Assembly (NCBI GenBank): GCA_964463485.1
Contig: CAYXDO010000001.1
Span: 124,001 to 188,000, forward strand
DNA: 64,000 bases
Source of the DNA: CAYXDO01 sp964463485
Lineage (GTDB): Bacteria; Myxococcota; Kuafuiibacteriia; Kuafuiibacteriales; Kuafuiibacteriaceae
Direction: 5' to 3'
Part shown: positions 1 to 8,436 of the stretch, in pieces
Numbering within the stretch: the stretch's first letter is position 1
Layout of the letters: each line of letters begins with the position of its first letter
The notes under the pieces: generated by a model
What the model was told of the DNA's origin: nothing
Seen by the model: the letters and a program-made list of their open reading frames with translations, nothing else
Database searches by the model: none
Position numbers and translations under genes: made by a program

Positions 1-408
1 GAACTTCGCGTCGCGGACGAGCTGTCCCATTCTTTCGAGCGCCTCCGACCTAGGGCCCCAGCCAGCTTTGACTTCGATGACCAGGTCGATGGGCGTAGGA
101 CCCAATGTCGCCAAGAGTCGTCCAAACTCGGCGCACCCCAGACGCGTGGCGATGGTCGTGCTGAGTTGCTCCATGCCCGTCGGGCCGTGATGCACGTACA
201 AGAAAGGGTTCGGTCCGCGGAGGTCCCACTTGAAGTCGCACTCTACGACATGGCGCAGCGGTCGCGACTCGAGCTCGTCGAGCTGTAGCCGAGCGAGTCG
301 GCGCAATTGTCGCAAGTCGTTGCCGATCCGGTGCCAGATGGCCGAGAAGCTCCCCGAGCGGTCGGTGAGTCGAGACAAAAGAGGCCGTTCGAATTCGGGC
401 AGAGTCAC
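1..408 (-). CDS. GDPD-like phosphodiesterase domain protein, N-terminal part only
   Basis: The frame is open from a GTG at 408 to the left edge (136 codons, no stop), so only the N-terminal part is in the window. The GTG overlaps the TGA of the upstream metallo-hydrolase gene as GTGA, which suggests translational coupling. The visible protein has WHRIGND near its start, then VVECDFKWD, a YVHHGPTG stretch and later DLVIEVKAGWG. Alternating acidic/His strand motifs of this kind (ExD after a His, HH, then E-V-K) are what TIM-barrel glycerophosphodiester phosphodiesterases and PI-PLC-like enzymes show. The family call is pattern-level only. Codon use fits its neighbours. It could instead be an uncharacterised TIM-barrel protein. 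Confidence 0.5.
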   Translation of the reverse strand, partial: MTLPEFERPLLSRLTDRSGSFSAIWHRIGNDLRQLRRLARLQLDELESRPLRHVVECDFKWDLRGPNPFLYVHHGPTGMEQLSTTIATRLGCAEFGRLLATLGPTPIDLVIEVKAGWGPRSEALERMGQLVRDAKF

Positions 409-1481
409 GGAATGTCCCGCCCCCGCCCTTCCTCGAGGACCAAGAACTCGCGCTCGGAGACGCCGTGCTCCCGAAGAGCCCGGCGGAGATCGACGACGGG
501 CTCTCGAAACCCATCATCGGCTTGCTTGAATGTGCCAAAGTGAATCGCAACGCTGGTCGCCGCTCTCAAGGCCTGGTGGGCCGCGACAGCCTCGAACGGG
601 CCGATGTGAACCTGGGACATGAACCACCGCGGCCGATAGGCCCCGATCGGGAGTAGGGCCAATCGGAAGGGACCGAGTCGCCGACCGACCGCGGCAAAAT
701 GCGGCCCGTCGCCCGTATCGCCCGGAAAATAGACTCTCGCGCCCGACGGACCCTCCACGACCCACCCCGACCACAACATCGTGTCGCTATCGAAGATCCC
801 ACGCATCGAGAAATGGCGCGTGGGCACACTCGTGATTTTCAAGCCGCGAAAGTCGGCTTCGTCCCACCAGTCGAAGTCGCGCGCTCCGACGATGCCTTCG
901 GAACGGAGGAACTCACGAGTCGCGAGGCCCGCGGCGATCGCCGGTCGATGGCCTTGCATGAGTCTTCGCAGCGTCGGGAGATCGAGGTGGTCGTAGTGGT
1001 TGTGGCTGAGCAGGACCAAATCCACGGGAGGGAGATCCTCGAAGCGGAGCCCGGGCGCCCGCCGTCGTGCCACCCCCAAATCAGGCGTGGGTCCGATTCG
1101 GTCGGACCATACCGGGTCGGTGAGAATGTTCCGACCATCGAGTTGAACGAGCACCGTGGCATGACCCACGAACGTGACTCGCAGCCGCCCGAGGTCGACA
1201 CGTCGAGGGGGCGGGGGGCCGGGAGTCGACTCGACCCACTCGGGCCACGGACCGGGATCTCGATCCAATGCCCAGGCGAGCGTCGAGAAGATACCCATCT
1301 CTCGTTCTGGATCGTTGACGAATCGAGTCCCGTCGAAATGGTCCGACCGCGGTCCGGCGTAAGGACGGGTCGAGAACATACACGCTGAGCCCCCGGTCGC
1401 GAGCGCAACGAGCAGCAATCGACGCGCACCCCTCCACGCCGGCTCGACATCCAAGCTCCTTCGTCGTACGCAAATCGACAT
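405..1481 (-). CDS. MBL-fold metallo-hydrolase of the NAPE-PLD/RomA-like group
   Basis: A 358-residue metallo-beta-lactamase-fold enzyme. The zinc motif SHNHYDHLD (H160, H162, D164, H165), a later YFPGDTGDGPHF segment and a C-terminal AIHFGTF supply the usual His/Asp ligands of the two-metal site. The N-terminal YAGPRSDHFDGTRFVN block is typical of bacterial proteins related to N-acyl-phosphatidylethanolamine phospholipase D and RomA. The N-terminus is basic then hydrophobic (RRLLLVALATGG) and ends at a Cys after Gly-Ser-Ala, an imperfect lipobox, so export or lipidation is likely but not certain. The ATG overlaps the start of the divergent hemL in a shared CATG. A shorter start is possible, but no better ribosome site is visible. 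The substrate is unknown. Confidence 0.8.
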   Translation of the reverse strand: MSICVRRRSLDVEPAWRGARRLLLVALATGGSACMFSTRPYAGPRSDHFDGTRFVNDPEREMGIFSTLAWALDRDPGPWPEWVESTPGPPPPRRVDLGRLRVTFVGHATVLVQLDGRNILTDPVWSDRIGPTPDLGVARRRAPGLRFEDLPPVDLVLLSHNHYDHLDLPTLRRLMQGHRPAIAAGLATREFLRSEGIVGARDFDWWDEADFRGLKITSVPTRHFSMRGIFDSDTMLWSGWVVEGPSGARVYFPGDTGDGPHFAAVGRRLGPFRLALLPIGAYRPRWFMSQVHIGPFEAVAAHQALRAATSVAIHFGTFKQADDGFREPVVDLRRALREHGVSEREFLVLEEGRGRDIP

Positions 1482-2766
1482 GACGAATCAACGCTCATCG
1501 GAGCTCTTCCAACGCGCACAAAAGGTCATTCCCGGAGGCGTGAACAGCCCGGTGCGAGCGTTTCGGGCAGTCGGCGGCGACCCTCGTTTCATCGCCAAGG
1601 GTCGTGGCGCTCGAATGTGGGACGTGGATGGCGCCGAGTACGTCGACTACGTTGGCTCGTGGGGACCCCTGATCCTCGGGCACGCGCACCCCTCCGTCGT
1701 AGAAGCGATCTCAGCGGCTGCGGCGAACGGCTCGAGCTACGGGGCTCCCACCGAAGGTGAGGTTCGGTTGGCAGAGCTGATTTGCTCCCGCGTACCGGGA
1801 GTGGAGCGAGTCCGACTCGTCAGCTCGGGGACCGAGGCGACGATGAGTGTGCTGCGAGTCGCGCGGGGGTTCACTGGGCGCGACGCGATCGTCAAGCTCG
1901 AGGGTTGCTATCACGGGCACGCGGACTATTTGTTGTCCAAGGCTGGCTCGGGAGTGGCCACGTTTGGGCTTCCCGACTCCCCGGGCGTGCCCGCCGATTT
2001 CGCCAAACACACCCTTACGGTGGCATACAACGACACAGGAGCGCTCGAGGCTCTGTTCGCTGCCCGCGGCCCCGAGATCGCCGCTCTGATCCTCGAGCCA
2101 GTCGTGGGCAACATGGGTTTGGTACCTCCCGAGCCGGGGTATCTGAAATCGGTCCGAGAGATCACGGCAAAGCACGGAACCCTCCTCGTGTTCGACGAAG
2201 TCATGACTGGGTTCCGAGTCCATCCAGCGGGAGCCGCGGGGCTCTTCGGGATCAGGCCGGATTTGTTTGCGTTCGGCAAGGTCATCGGGGGCGGCATGCC
2301 CTTGGCTGCCTATGGCGGTCGGGCCGATGTCATGTCGCTCGTGGCTCCGTCCGGACCGGTGTACCAAGCTGGAACTCTCTCCGGAAATCCTTGCGCGGTG
2401 GCGGCGGGACTCGTCACGCTCGAGCTTCTTGGGGTTCCTGGAACCTATGAGAAGCTGGAAGCCACGAGCAAGGCGATCGCCGATGGGTTGTTGGTCGCGC
2501 TGGCGGAGGCAGGAGTGCCGGGTCGACTTCAGCGGGTGGGCTCGATGATGACGCTCTTCTTCGGAGACGATCGGCCGGTGCGATCGTTCGAGGACGCCAA
2601 AGCCAAGGACCACGAGCGCTTCAGAAAGTTCTTCCGGGGAATGCTGGATCGCGGTATTTATCTGCCTCCATCTGGGTATGAGGCGTTTTTCGTGTCCCTG
2701 GCCCACGGTTCGGCTGACGTGGACGCCACGCTGAGTGCGACGCGAGCGAGTCTGGCTGCGCTCTGA
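1480..2766 (+). CDS. hemL: glutamate-1-semialdehyde 2,1-aminomutase
   Basis: This enzyme converts glutamate-1-semialdehyde to 5-aminolevulinate in the C5 branch of tetrapyrrole synthesis, in the cytoplasm. The 428 residues match the family length. It opens with the characteristic IPGGVNSPVRAF, followed by GAxMWDVDGxEYVDYVGSWGP, the SSGTEATMSVLRVARG substrate/phosphate region, YHGHADYLL, and VFDEVMTGFR with the PLP-pairing Asp. The Schiff-base lysine is K267 in FGKVIGGGMP. No clear Shine-Dalgarno site precedes the ATG, which lies inside the 5' end of the divergent gene. It stands alone, with no other heme gene next to it. Confidence 0.97.
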   Translation: MTNQRSSELFQRAQKVIPGGVNSPVRAFRAVGGDPRFIAKGRGARMWDVDGAEYVDYVGSWGPLILGHAHPSVVEAISAAAANGSSYGAPTEGEVRLAELICSRVPGVERVRLVSSGTEATMSVLRVARGFTGRDAIVKLEGCYHGHADYLLSKAGSGVATFGLPDSPGVPADFAKHTLTVAYNDTGALEALFAARGPEIAALILEPVVGNMGLVPPEPGYLKSVREITAKHGTLLVFDEVMTGFRVHPAGAAGLFGIRPDLFAFGKVIGGGMPLAAYGGRADVMSLVAPSGPVYQAGTLSGNPCAVAAGLVTLELLGVPGTYEKLEATSKAIADGLLVALAEAGVPGRLQRVGSMMTLFFGDDRPVRSFEDAKAKDHERFRKFFRGMLDRGIYLPPSGYEAFFVSLAHGSADVDATLSATRASLAAL

Positions 2767-2800
2767 GGACTGGCCCGCCGGAGCGTGTTTCGGAAGGGGT

Positions 2801-3727
2801 TCATTCTGACGCGGAAAGGACTTGCTCGATCGAGCTCGCCGAAAGTGCTCGGTTGAACCAAACCTCCAGGATCTTTCGATCCTCGCACGATTTGATCCTC
2901 GCCAAGGTTGGCTCATCGACCACCAGCCCTCGGGCTCGTATCAAACTCAACAGGCTAGCGGCCCGGCCGAGCGCTTCTCCGCGTGCTTCTCCGCGTGCTT
3001 CTCCGCGTGCTTCTCCGCGTGCTTCTCCGCGTGCTTCGAGGTCCGCGATCAGGTTTTTGAGGGCCGGGTTGATGGCTTTTTGTTTCTCCGGATTCATGAC
3101 CACCTCGCGCAGCCGGTTCACGAGCTGCGTATCCAACACGCCGAGAATGCTCCCGAGCAGACGCTCGCGCAACTGTCGATCGGGAGCGCTGTCCACGATG
3201 CGCACCGCCCGTTCGAGGATAGCCACCGCCGCCGGTCCTCGAGCCGCCCGGACGGCCCAGGTCGCGAAAAACGCGAGCTCCGGTGCTCCCGTTCGTAGGA
3301 GAACCTCCACCTGAGCTCGGGTCACGCAAAGAATCACGGGACGGAGTGTCCCGTGCGTCCCTAGAGGACCCATCGTGCTGCAGACTTCCCGCGCCCAAGC
3401 CTTCACGGACCGTGACGAGGTGATGATCACCAAGTCACCTTGCGTTCGGCGCTGATTTCCGAGCGCGGCCATGGCGAGCGGCCAGCGCCAGCGCTTGTCC
3501 TCATCCTTCTTCAACTGAATCTCGCCCAGAGACCAGGCTCCGGTGAGTTGGTCGACGAAGACGAGATCGGGTCGGACCTCGATGGCGTCGACGACTCTGA
3601 TCGTGGAGTCCATGCACTCCCACTTGGCGGAGACTGGACGGCGAGTCAGCGCGGACATGAGGGACCCGAGCCAGGCCGGGTGTTCTCTGAGAAGGTCGAG
3701 CGGAGTTTCGTGCGCGAGGCTGGGCAT
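2801..3727 (-). CDS. PD-(D/E)XK nuclease-like protein with a tandem EARG repeat
   Basis: A protein of about 308 residues. The segment RPDLVFVD, then a short loop and LGEIQLKKDED, fits the PD-(D/E)XK signature (Asp, then Glu-x-Gln) seen in Rpn/DUF4351-type transposase-derived nucleases. Near the C-terminus five exact copies of Glu-Ala-Arg-Gly, then EALG, form a charged helical repeat encoded by a 12-bp DNA repeat; Rpn-family proteins often carry similar E/R-rich repeats there. I chose the ATG at 3727 (MPSLAHETPLDLL). A TTG at 3745 would add six residues, and neither has a strong ribosome site. It converges with hemL. A recombination or defence role is inference from the family; it could also be a domesticated transposon-derived protein. 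Confidence 0.65.
   Translation of the reverse strand: MPSLAHETPLDLLREHPAWLGSLMSALTRRPVSAKWECMDSTIRVVDAIEVRPDLVFVDQLTGAWSLGEIQLKKDEDKRWRWPLAMAALGNQRRTQGDLVIITSSRSVKAWAREVCSTMGPLGTHGTLRPVILCVTRAQVEVLLRTGAPELAFFATWAVRAARGPAAVAILERAVRIVDSAPDRQLRERLLGSILGVLDTQLVNRLREVVMNPEKQKAINPALKNLIADLEARGEARGEARGEARGEARGEALGRAASLLSLIRARGLVVDEPTLARIKSCEDRKILEVWFNRALSASSIEQVLSASE
2973..3037 (-). repeat. 12-bp in-frame tandem repeat, five copies plus partial
   Basis: On the + strand the unit gcttctccgcgt occurs five times without mismatch (2973-3032), followed by a partial copy. On the coding strand each unit encodes one EARG tetrapeptide. Because the unit is a multiple of three, copy-number change would lengthen or shorten the helix without breaking the frame. 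Confidence 0.97.
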
Positions 3728-3908
3728 CGTCGCGGTGCCATCCAAGTTCCGTGCCCTTCAACCGCTCGGTCTTGGCGCATCGGGCGTTCGATTTTCGGAC
3801 GAACCGGTGCGATAATCGGACCTCGATATTCCAACTCGTCGCTCGGACAGTGCTCCGTCCTCGGAAGACGGGCTTGTCATGGGGTGGTTCGTCTGGTGAA
3901 GGTGCGTC

Positions 3909-5390
3909 ATGGCCCGTTCGCTGGTCGCGGTCGCGCTGCTTCTGGTCGCTTGCGCGGAGTCGTCCGAGTGCACGAGCGCGAAGGACTGCCCGCTCGGCAA
4001 GGCTTGCATCAGCGGCGTATGCAAGGCGAGCGAGGCTCGCGAGTGCACGGCCGACTCCGAGTGTCCGCTCGGCGAGCGGTGCAGCGCGGCGGGGAGCTGC
4101 GAGCTCGACGTGCCGGCCACCGACGGCGGAGTGATCGACGCTGAGTTGGGCCTGGATGGGCCTCCGCCCGAGGCGGGAGGTGCCGACGCGGCGTCTAGGG
4201 ATGCGAGTCCGTCGGACGCCGCCCCGGCCGACTCCGGCTTTCCGTCGGACGCTGCTCCCCCCGATTCTGGTCCTTGCGCGAGCGATCGAGAGTGTGGCAG
4301 TCCGCCCCAGAACATCTGCGCCGGGGGGGCCTGCACTCGCGGCTGCAATCAACCGATGGGTTTGGGCTGCGGAACGGGGACGAGCTGTGATCCAGTGACG
4401 GGTCATTGCGTATCGCTCTCTTGCTCGGTGGACGGGGATTGTCTGCCGCCTTCGTTCGTCTGCCAGGGAGCGTCGTGTGTCGTGGGATGCGTTCGCGCCG
4501 GCGGAATCACGTGCGGGGCGAGCCAGGTCTGTGATCCCGACACCGGTCGGTGTGTGGCCGGGCAGTTTGCGCTGGGTACTACTTGCGGGCGGGACCTCGA
4601 GTGTTCGTCGGGGATGTGCCTCCCGGTCATGACTCAGGCGGGAAGTCGGAGAGTATGCAGTCAGGCCTGCAGCGGAGCACGCGGGTGTCCACAACACTTC
4701 ACCTGCGGTGATTTGGGCGGCATGAGGTTCTGTCTGGGCGAGGACCTCTCGAGCCCGCCGGCGACGTTCAACACACCCGCGGGTGGGTTGTGCACCTCCG
4801 CCAGCAATCAGTGTCAGAGTACGTGGTGTAATACGAGTCAGAACACGTGTCTCGAGACTTGCTCTCGCAACGCCGACTGCTTCGCGTTCGGAGACAACTG
4901 CCAAGTGTATTCCGCGACCGGCCCTTCAGGCCCTGTGTTGGACGATTTGTGCTTGGCATCGACGGCTGCGCAACACGGGGCGGCGTGTGTGAGCAACTCA
5001 GACTGCCAATCCGGCGTCTGTGATCGGGCGACGTCCACCTGCGCTCGGTTGTGTTGCGGTGAGGTTGACTGCGATACGAGCCAGACTTGTTCCCTCTATG
5101 ACTTCGACGCAGCAGCGGGAGAGATCCGCCGAATCTGCCGAGTGAAGTCTCCGAGCGCAGGGGCCCTTGGGCTCGGCGCTTCGTGTCTGAGCTCGACTGA
5201 GTGCGAGAGTGAGCTCTGCGGACCCGTCGATGTCGCGAACCCCAACGGGTCCAAGCGCTGCAGCACGATGTGCTGCACGGACGTCGACTGCTCGGGCGTC
5301 CCCGGCGGAGCGAGTTGCCGACCTGGGGCGGGGCCCGTGATTGGAGGGCGGCAGACCCTCGTCGGGTTTTGCGATCCCGTCTCGCCGTAG
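3909..5390 (+). CDS. Cys-rich secreted lipoprotein
   Basis: A 493-residue exported protein. The N-terminus MARSLVAVALLLVACAES is a short lipoprotein signal peptide with lipobox LVAC (Cys15), so it should be lipid-anchored, probably in the outer membrane. Two short Cys clusters follow (CTSAKDCPLGKAC type), then an Asp/Ala/Pro-rich linker (about residues 75-125) and a long region of CxxDxxC and SGxC modules typical of extracellular disulfide-rich myxobacterial proteins. GAAG sits just before the ATG. No catalytic motif is visible. It is transcribed away from the nuclease-like gene and towards the patatin gene. Function is unknown; a surface or spore-coat role would be a guess. Confidence 0.8.
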   Translation: MARSLVAVALLLVACAESSECTSAKDCPLGKACISGVCKASEARECTADSECPLGERCSAAGSCELDVPATDGGVIDAELGLDGPPPEAGGADAASRDASPSDAAPADSGFPSDAAPPDSGPCASDRECGSPPQNICAGGACTRGCNQPMGLGCGTGTSCDPVTGHCVSLSCSVDGDCLPPSFVCQGASCVVGCVRAGGITCGASQVCDPDTGRCVAGQFALGTTCGRDLECSSGMCLPVMTQAGSRRVCSQACSGARGCPQHFTCGDLGGMRFCLGEDLSSPPATFNTPAGGLCTSASNQCQSTWCNTSQNTCLETCSRNADCFAFGDNCQVYSATGPSGPVLDDLCLASTAAQHGAACVSNSDCQSGVCDRATSTCARLCCGEVDCDTSQTCSLYDFDAAAGEIRRICRVKSPSAGALGLGASCLSSTECESELCGPVDVANPNGSKRCSTMCCTDVDCSGVPGGASCRPGAGPVIGGRQTLVGFCDPVSP

Positions 5391-5444
5391 CGACTGCGGC
5401 AAAAAAGCCGATGCAGGTTGGATGCGGCCTGATAGCATGCCCGT

Positions 5445-8396
5445 GTGAACCCGGTGAGTCGCGTCGCGAACCCATCTCGCTCTGACGCGGCCCTGGGGAG
5501 CTCGGCCGACATACGTGCGGCGGCGCTCCAGGACGGAGTGAGAGTCGATCGCCTCGCCGGCTACATGGCGATCGACGTCGATGACGTCGAGAACGCCAAG
5601 CTCTCAGCGGCCCAGAAGCGTCAGGACGAAGTCATCGCGAAGATGAAGCGGCTCAAGGGGCCGTTCTTGGCTTCGAGGCTCGTTTCCGGCGCGCGGGAGC
5701 TCGCGCTCTCGGCCGGTATGGCGGTCCTTTCGGAGCGAGTCGAGCGTTCCACCGGCTTGTCGATCAGACACCTCCTTCACGCGCATCGCTATCTGATGCG
5801 GGGGCTCGAGATTCGGCAAGGAAAAGCCAGCCCTTTTCTCGAGGAGCTCCTGAGTTGCCAAAGCGCGCCGGTGTTCATTCGGCTCGGGCCGGACCCCGAG
5901 CGTGAGACGACGCTAGACGCCCTGCTTCGCGGTGAGGCTCAGCGCCTCGCGCGCGGAGAGTATCCCGACCCGCGCGTGCCCCCGAAGTTTCTGCCGGCGA
6001 AGCTCGCGCCGGTCTGGCACCAACTCGTCGAACGCCACCAAGCCGGCCGGCCTCTGTTTTCGGTGCTTCTGGACGAAGATCCGAGCTCGCCGCTCGAGCC
6101 GATGACCTACGAGGTCCTCGCCTCGGCCGCAGAGAACACCGAGCAGATGCGCACTCGGCTCGAGCGTGAGACGGCCTACTTTCTCTGGAACGATTCGTGG
6201 CTCCGGCAGAATCGGCCCGAGGCCTATGCGGCCCTCACCAGGGCCAAGGCGTTACTCACACCCGCCTGGCTCGAAGGAAGAGGCGGAACGTTCGGATATG
6301 CACTGCGTCAGAAGAATGCCCTCGCCGCCTTCACGGAGGTCGTGGGCCCTGCCATGCGAGGAGACGGTCGCGTCAGGTCGCTCTACAAGATCAGCTCGAG
6401 CACGCTGTCCGACGTGCTGGACATCGTCGGGGCGCTCCACCAGGACACTCAGTCCGGCGTCCAGACTTACTGGCTGAAGCTCCTCCGGGAGTTGCCGCTC
6501 AAGGAACGATCGAGCTTGCTCGGCGTGTTCTCTCACGCCGTGGTGGCTGCCTTGGTCAGCGGTGAGCTGCCGGTGATCGGTCCCAACGACTACCTGCGCA
6601 GCGACCACATCCTCGACGTCGTTTCGGAGACTCTCGCGAGCCTGAGTTACGAGGAGCGCAGGATGGTGGGCAACATCGTGCTTCACGCCGTCCGGCGCAA
6701 GGCCCAGCTCGTCTCGGAGCGTGATCAAAAAATGAAAGCTATGCTCCCTGGGTATCCGGGCCTCGACTTCGAGCACCTCGCCACGATCGACACGTGCTCG
6801 AAGGTTGCGCCGGTGATCGCCGGTCAGCCCGGATTCCGTGAGGCTATTTCGGTGCTGTCGTCGTTCCGCCCGGAAGACCGGGGGGACTGGCAGGAGGTCA
6901 AGCGGCACAAGGGTCTCCTCGAGCTCATCGCCCTGATTGCCGAGCGACCCGCGCAACTGGATTTCGCGGGCTTCGAGAGTGATCCGCCGAAGGCTCCGGT
7001 CCTGGTGGGTGAGTTCTATGGTGCAGCGCTGGGACGCACGGAGATCCGCCCTGAGCAACTCCCACCGATACACGGGCGGAGAAGCTCGACGACGCTTGGC
7101 GCTGTAGGCGAGTCGAAGACCAACTCCGCTGCGCCAAAGGTTCGAGCGTCGCTGGTGCTCGAAGGGGGCGGCGGTAAGGGCATGGCGTATCCGGCGGTCC
7201 TCGACGCGCTCTCGGAACGCCTCGCAAACAAGGATGGGCCGCTCGTGCAGATCGACGAATACGTCGGCACCTCAGCCGGGGCGATCACGGCCGGGTTGCT
7301 CGCTGCAGGCTACTCTCCGAAGGAGCTTGGGAAGCTGTCGAAGGAGCTGCGGTTCACGGAGTTCTATTCCGACTACGTGACGATGAGCGGCGGGGTCGAT
7401 CAGCGCCTGAGAGCGACGAATCGAAACGGGCTTTTCTCGACTCGTCGGATGTACGAGACCATCCATGGGTTGCTGGCCGAGAAGCTCGGCATTCATGGGC
7501 GACCCATCTTCTTCGCCGACCTTCCGAACGCGCTGAAGGTACCGGCGATGGTCGTTGCGCGGGATGTTCCTCCGTCGATTCGGGAGCAGCTAGAGGTGGC
7601 GCCCGACGGACTGATCGAGTTTTCCAAGACGCGGACGCCGTACATGGATGTGGCGGCGGCCATCACCGCGTCCGCGTCAGTTCCGGTGTTCTTTCAATCT
7701 CCGATCGTTCACGTGACGGCGCCTAGCGCTACGGTGCCATCTCGATTGCGAACCCATCACTTGCAGCTCGTCGATGGAGGGGCGCTCCTGAATTTTCCGA
7801 CCGCGCTGGCGACTCGGTCGAAGGAGCGGAAGACCGCGCTTTGCGCGCTCCCGGTGTATTTTCGAACCCCCGAGTCGAGCGGCCCGACGCTCACGACTTT
7901 GGACTTCGGAAAGGTCTCGGAGGAGCTCGACGAGCTCAACCGGAGGAAGTTTGCGGAGCTCTCGACGCGACTCCCAGAGCTCCTGAAGTCGGCGCAGGCC
8001 AAAGGGTACGACCGCGTGGTCTTCGCCTTGAACTTGGCGGCGCCGAATCAGCAGACAGCGCTCGCGATTCAAGGAGAGTCCGCGGAATCGAGCGAGGAGC
8101 TGCGGGCGCTCGCCAAGAGTGCCGGTGTACCAACGTTGACCGAGCGAAAGACGGACCGGCTCCTCGCGAAGAACGGAAATGCTCCCGCGCCGATCGTCGA
8201 CTTCCTGGGAGAGACGCTCTTCGAGGCGCTCCTCGAGACACCCGACCGGCCATGGCGAGCTCGCGGTGAGGACGGTTCTTCGACCTACGTTCCTCGAAAG
8301 CGCTCGCTGACGGGCATCGAGGAAGTCCTCGCAGCGGTGTTGGCAGGCACCCTGACGAGCAAGGAACTGTTCGCTGCGCGCCGCTTCGAGAAGTGA
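5445..8396 (+). CDS. patatin-like phospholipase with a large N-terminal domain
   Basis: A 983-residue protein starting at GTG. Residues about 560-870 hold a patatin domain: the oxyanion loop LEGGGGKGM, the nucleophile elbow GTSAG with Ser610, and the catalytic Asp777 in VDGGALLNFP. These form the Ser-Asp dyad of patatin/ExoU-type lipid acyl hydrolases. The first ~560 residues are mainly helical, without membrane segments or a signal peptide, and match no domain I can name. This is two to three times the length of ordinary bacterial patatins. A secreted or delivered phospholipase is possible but no secretion signal is seen. It follows the Cys-rich lipoprotein by 54 bp and may be independently transcribed. 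Confidence 0.88.
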   Translation: MNPVSRVANPSRSDAALGSSADIRAAALQDGVRVDRLAGYMAIDVDDVENAKLSAAQKRQDEVIAKMKRLKGPFLASRLVSGARELALSAGMAVLSERVERSTGLSIRHLLHAHRYLMRGLEIRQGKASPFLEELLSCQSAPVFIRLGPDPERETTLDALLRGEAQRLARGEYPDPRVPPKFLPAKLAPVWHQLVERHQAGRPLFSVLLDEDPSSPLEPMTYEVLASAAENTEQMRTRLERETAYFLWNDSWLRQNRPEAYAALTRAKALLTPAWLEGRGGTFGYALRQKNALAAFTEVVGPAMRGDGRVRSLYKISSSTLSDVLDIVGALHQDTQSGVQTYWLKLLRELPLKERSSLLGVFSHAVVAALVSGELPVIGPNDYLRSDHILDVVSETLASLSYEERRMVGNIVLHAVRRKAQLVSERDQKMKAMLPGYPGLDFEHLATIDTCSKVAPVIAGQPGFREAISVLSSFRPEDRGDWQEVKRHKGLLELIALIAERPAQLDFAGFESDPPKAPVLVGEFYGAALGRTEIRPEQLPPIHGRRSSTTLGAVGESKTNSAAPKVRASLVLEGGGGKGMAYPAVLDALSERLANKDGPLVQIDEYVGTSAGAITAGLLAAGYSPKELGKLSKELRFTEFYSDYVTMSGGVDQRLRATNRNGLFSTRRMYETIHGLLAEKLGIHGRPIFFADLPNALKVPAMVVARDVPPSIREQLEVAPDGLIEFSKTRTPYMDVAAAITASASVPVFFQSPIVHVTAPSATVPSRLRTHHLQLVDGGALLNFPTALATRSKERKTALCALPVYFRTPESSGPTLTTLDFGKVSEELDELNRRKFAELSTRLPELLKSAQAKGYDRVVFALNLAAPNQQTALAIQGESAESSEELRALAKSAGVPTLTERKTDRLLAKNGNAPAPIVDFLGETLFEALLETPDRPWRARGEDGSSTYVPRKRSLTGIEEVLAAVLAGTLTSKELFAARRFEK

Positions 8397-8436
8397 AACG
8401 CGGCGCGAGCACGAGCAAGAGAACGAGACGCCCTCG

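Noticed and set aside
5391..5444. Small hairpin CGGC-AAAAAA-GCCG as an intrinsic terminator
   Set aside because: Only four base pairs with no T-run after it; too weak to support.
8397..8436. Possible terminator between the patatin and M32 genes
   Set aside because: The convergent gap has no strong GC stem followed by a T-tract.
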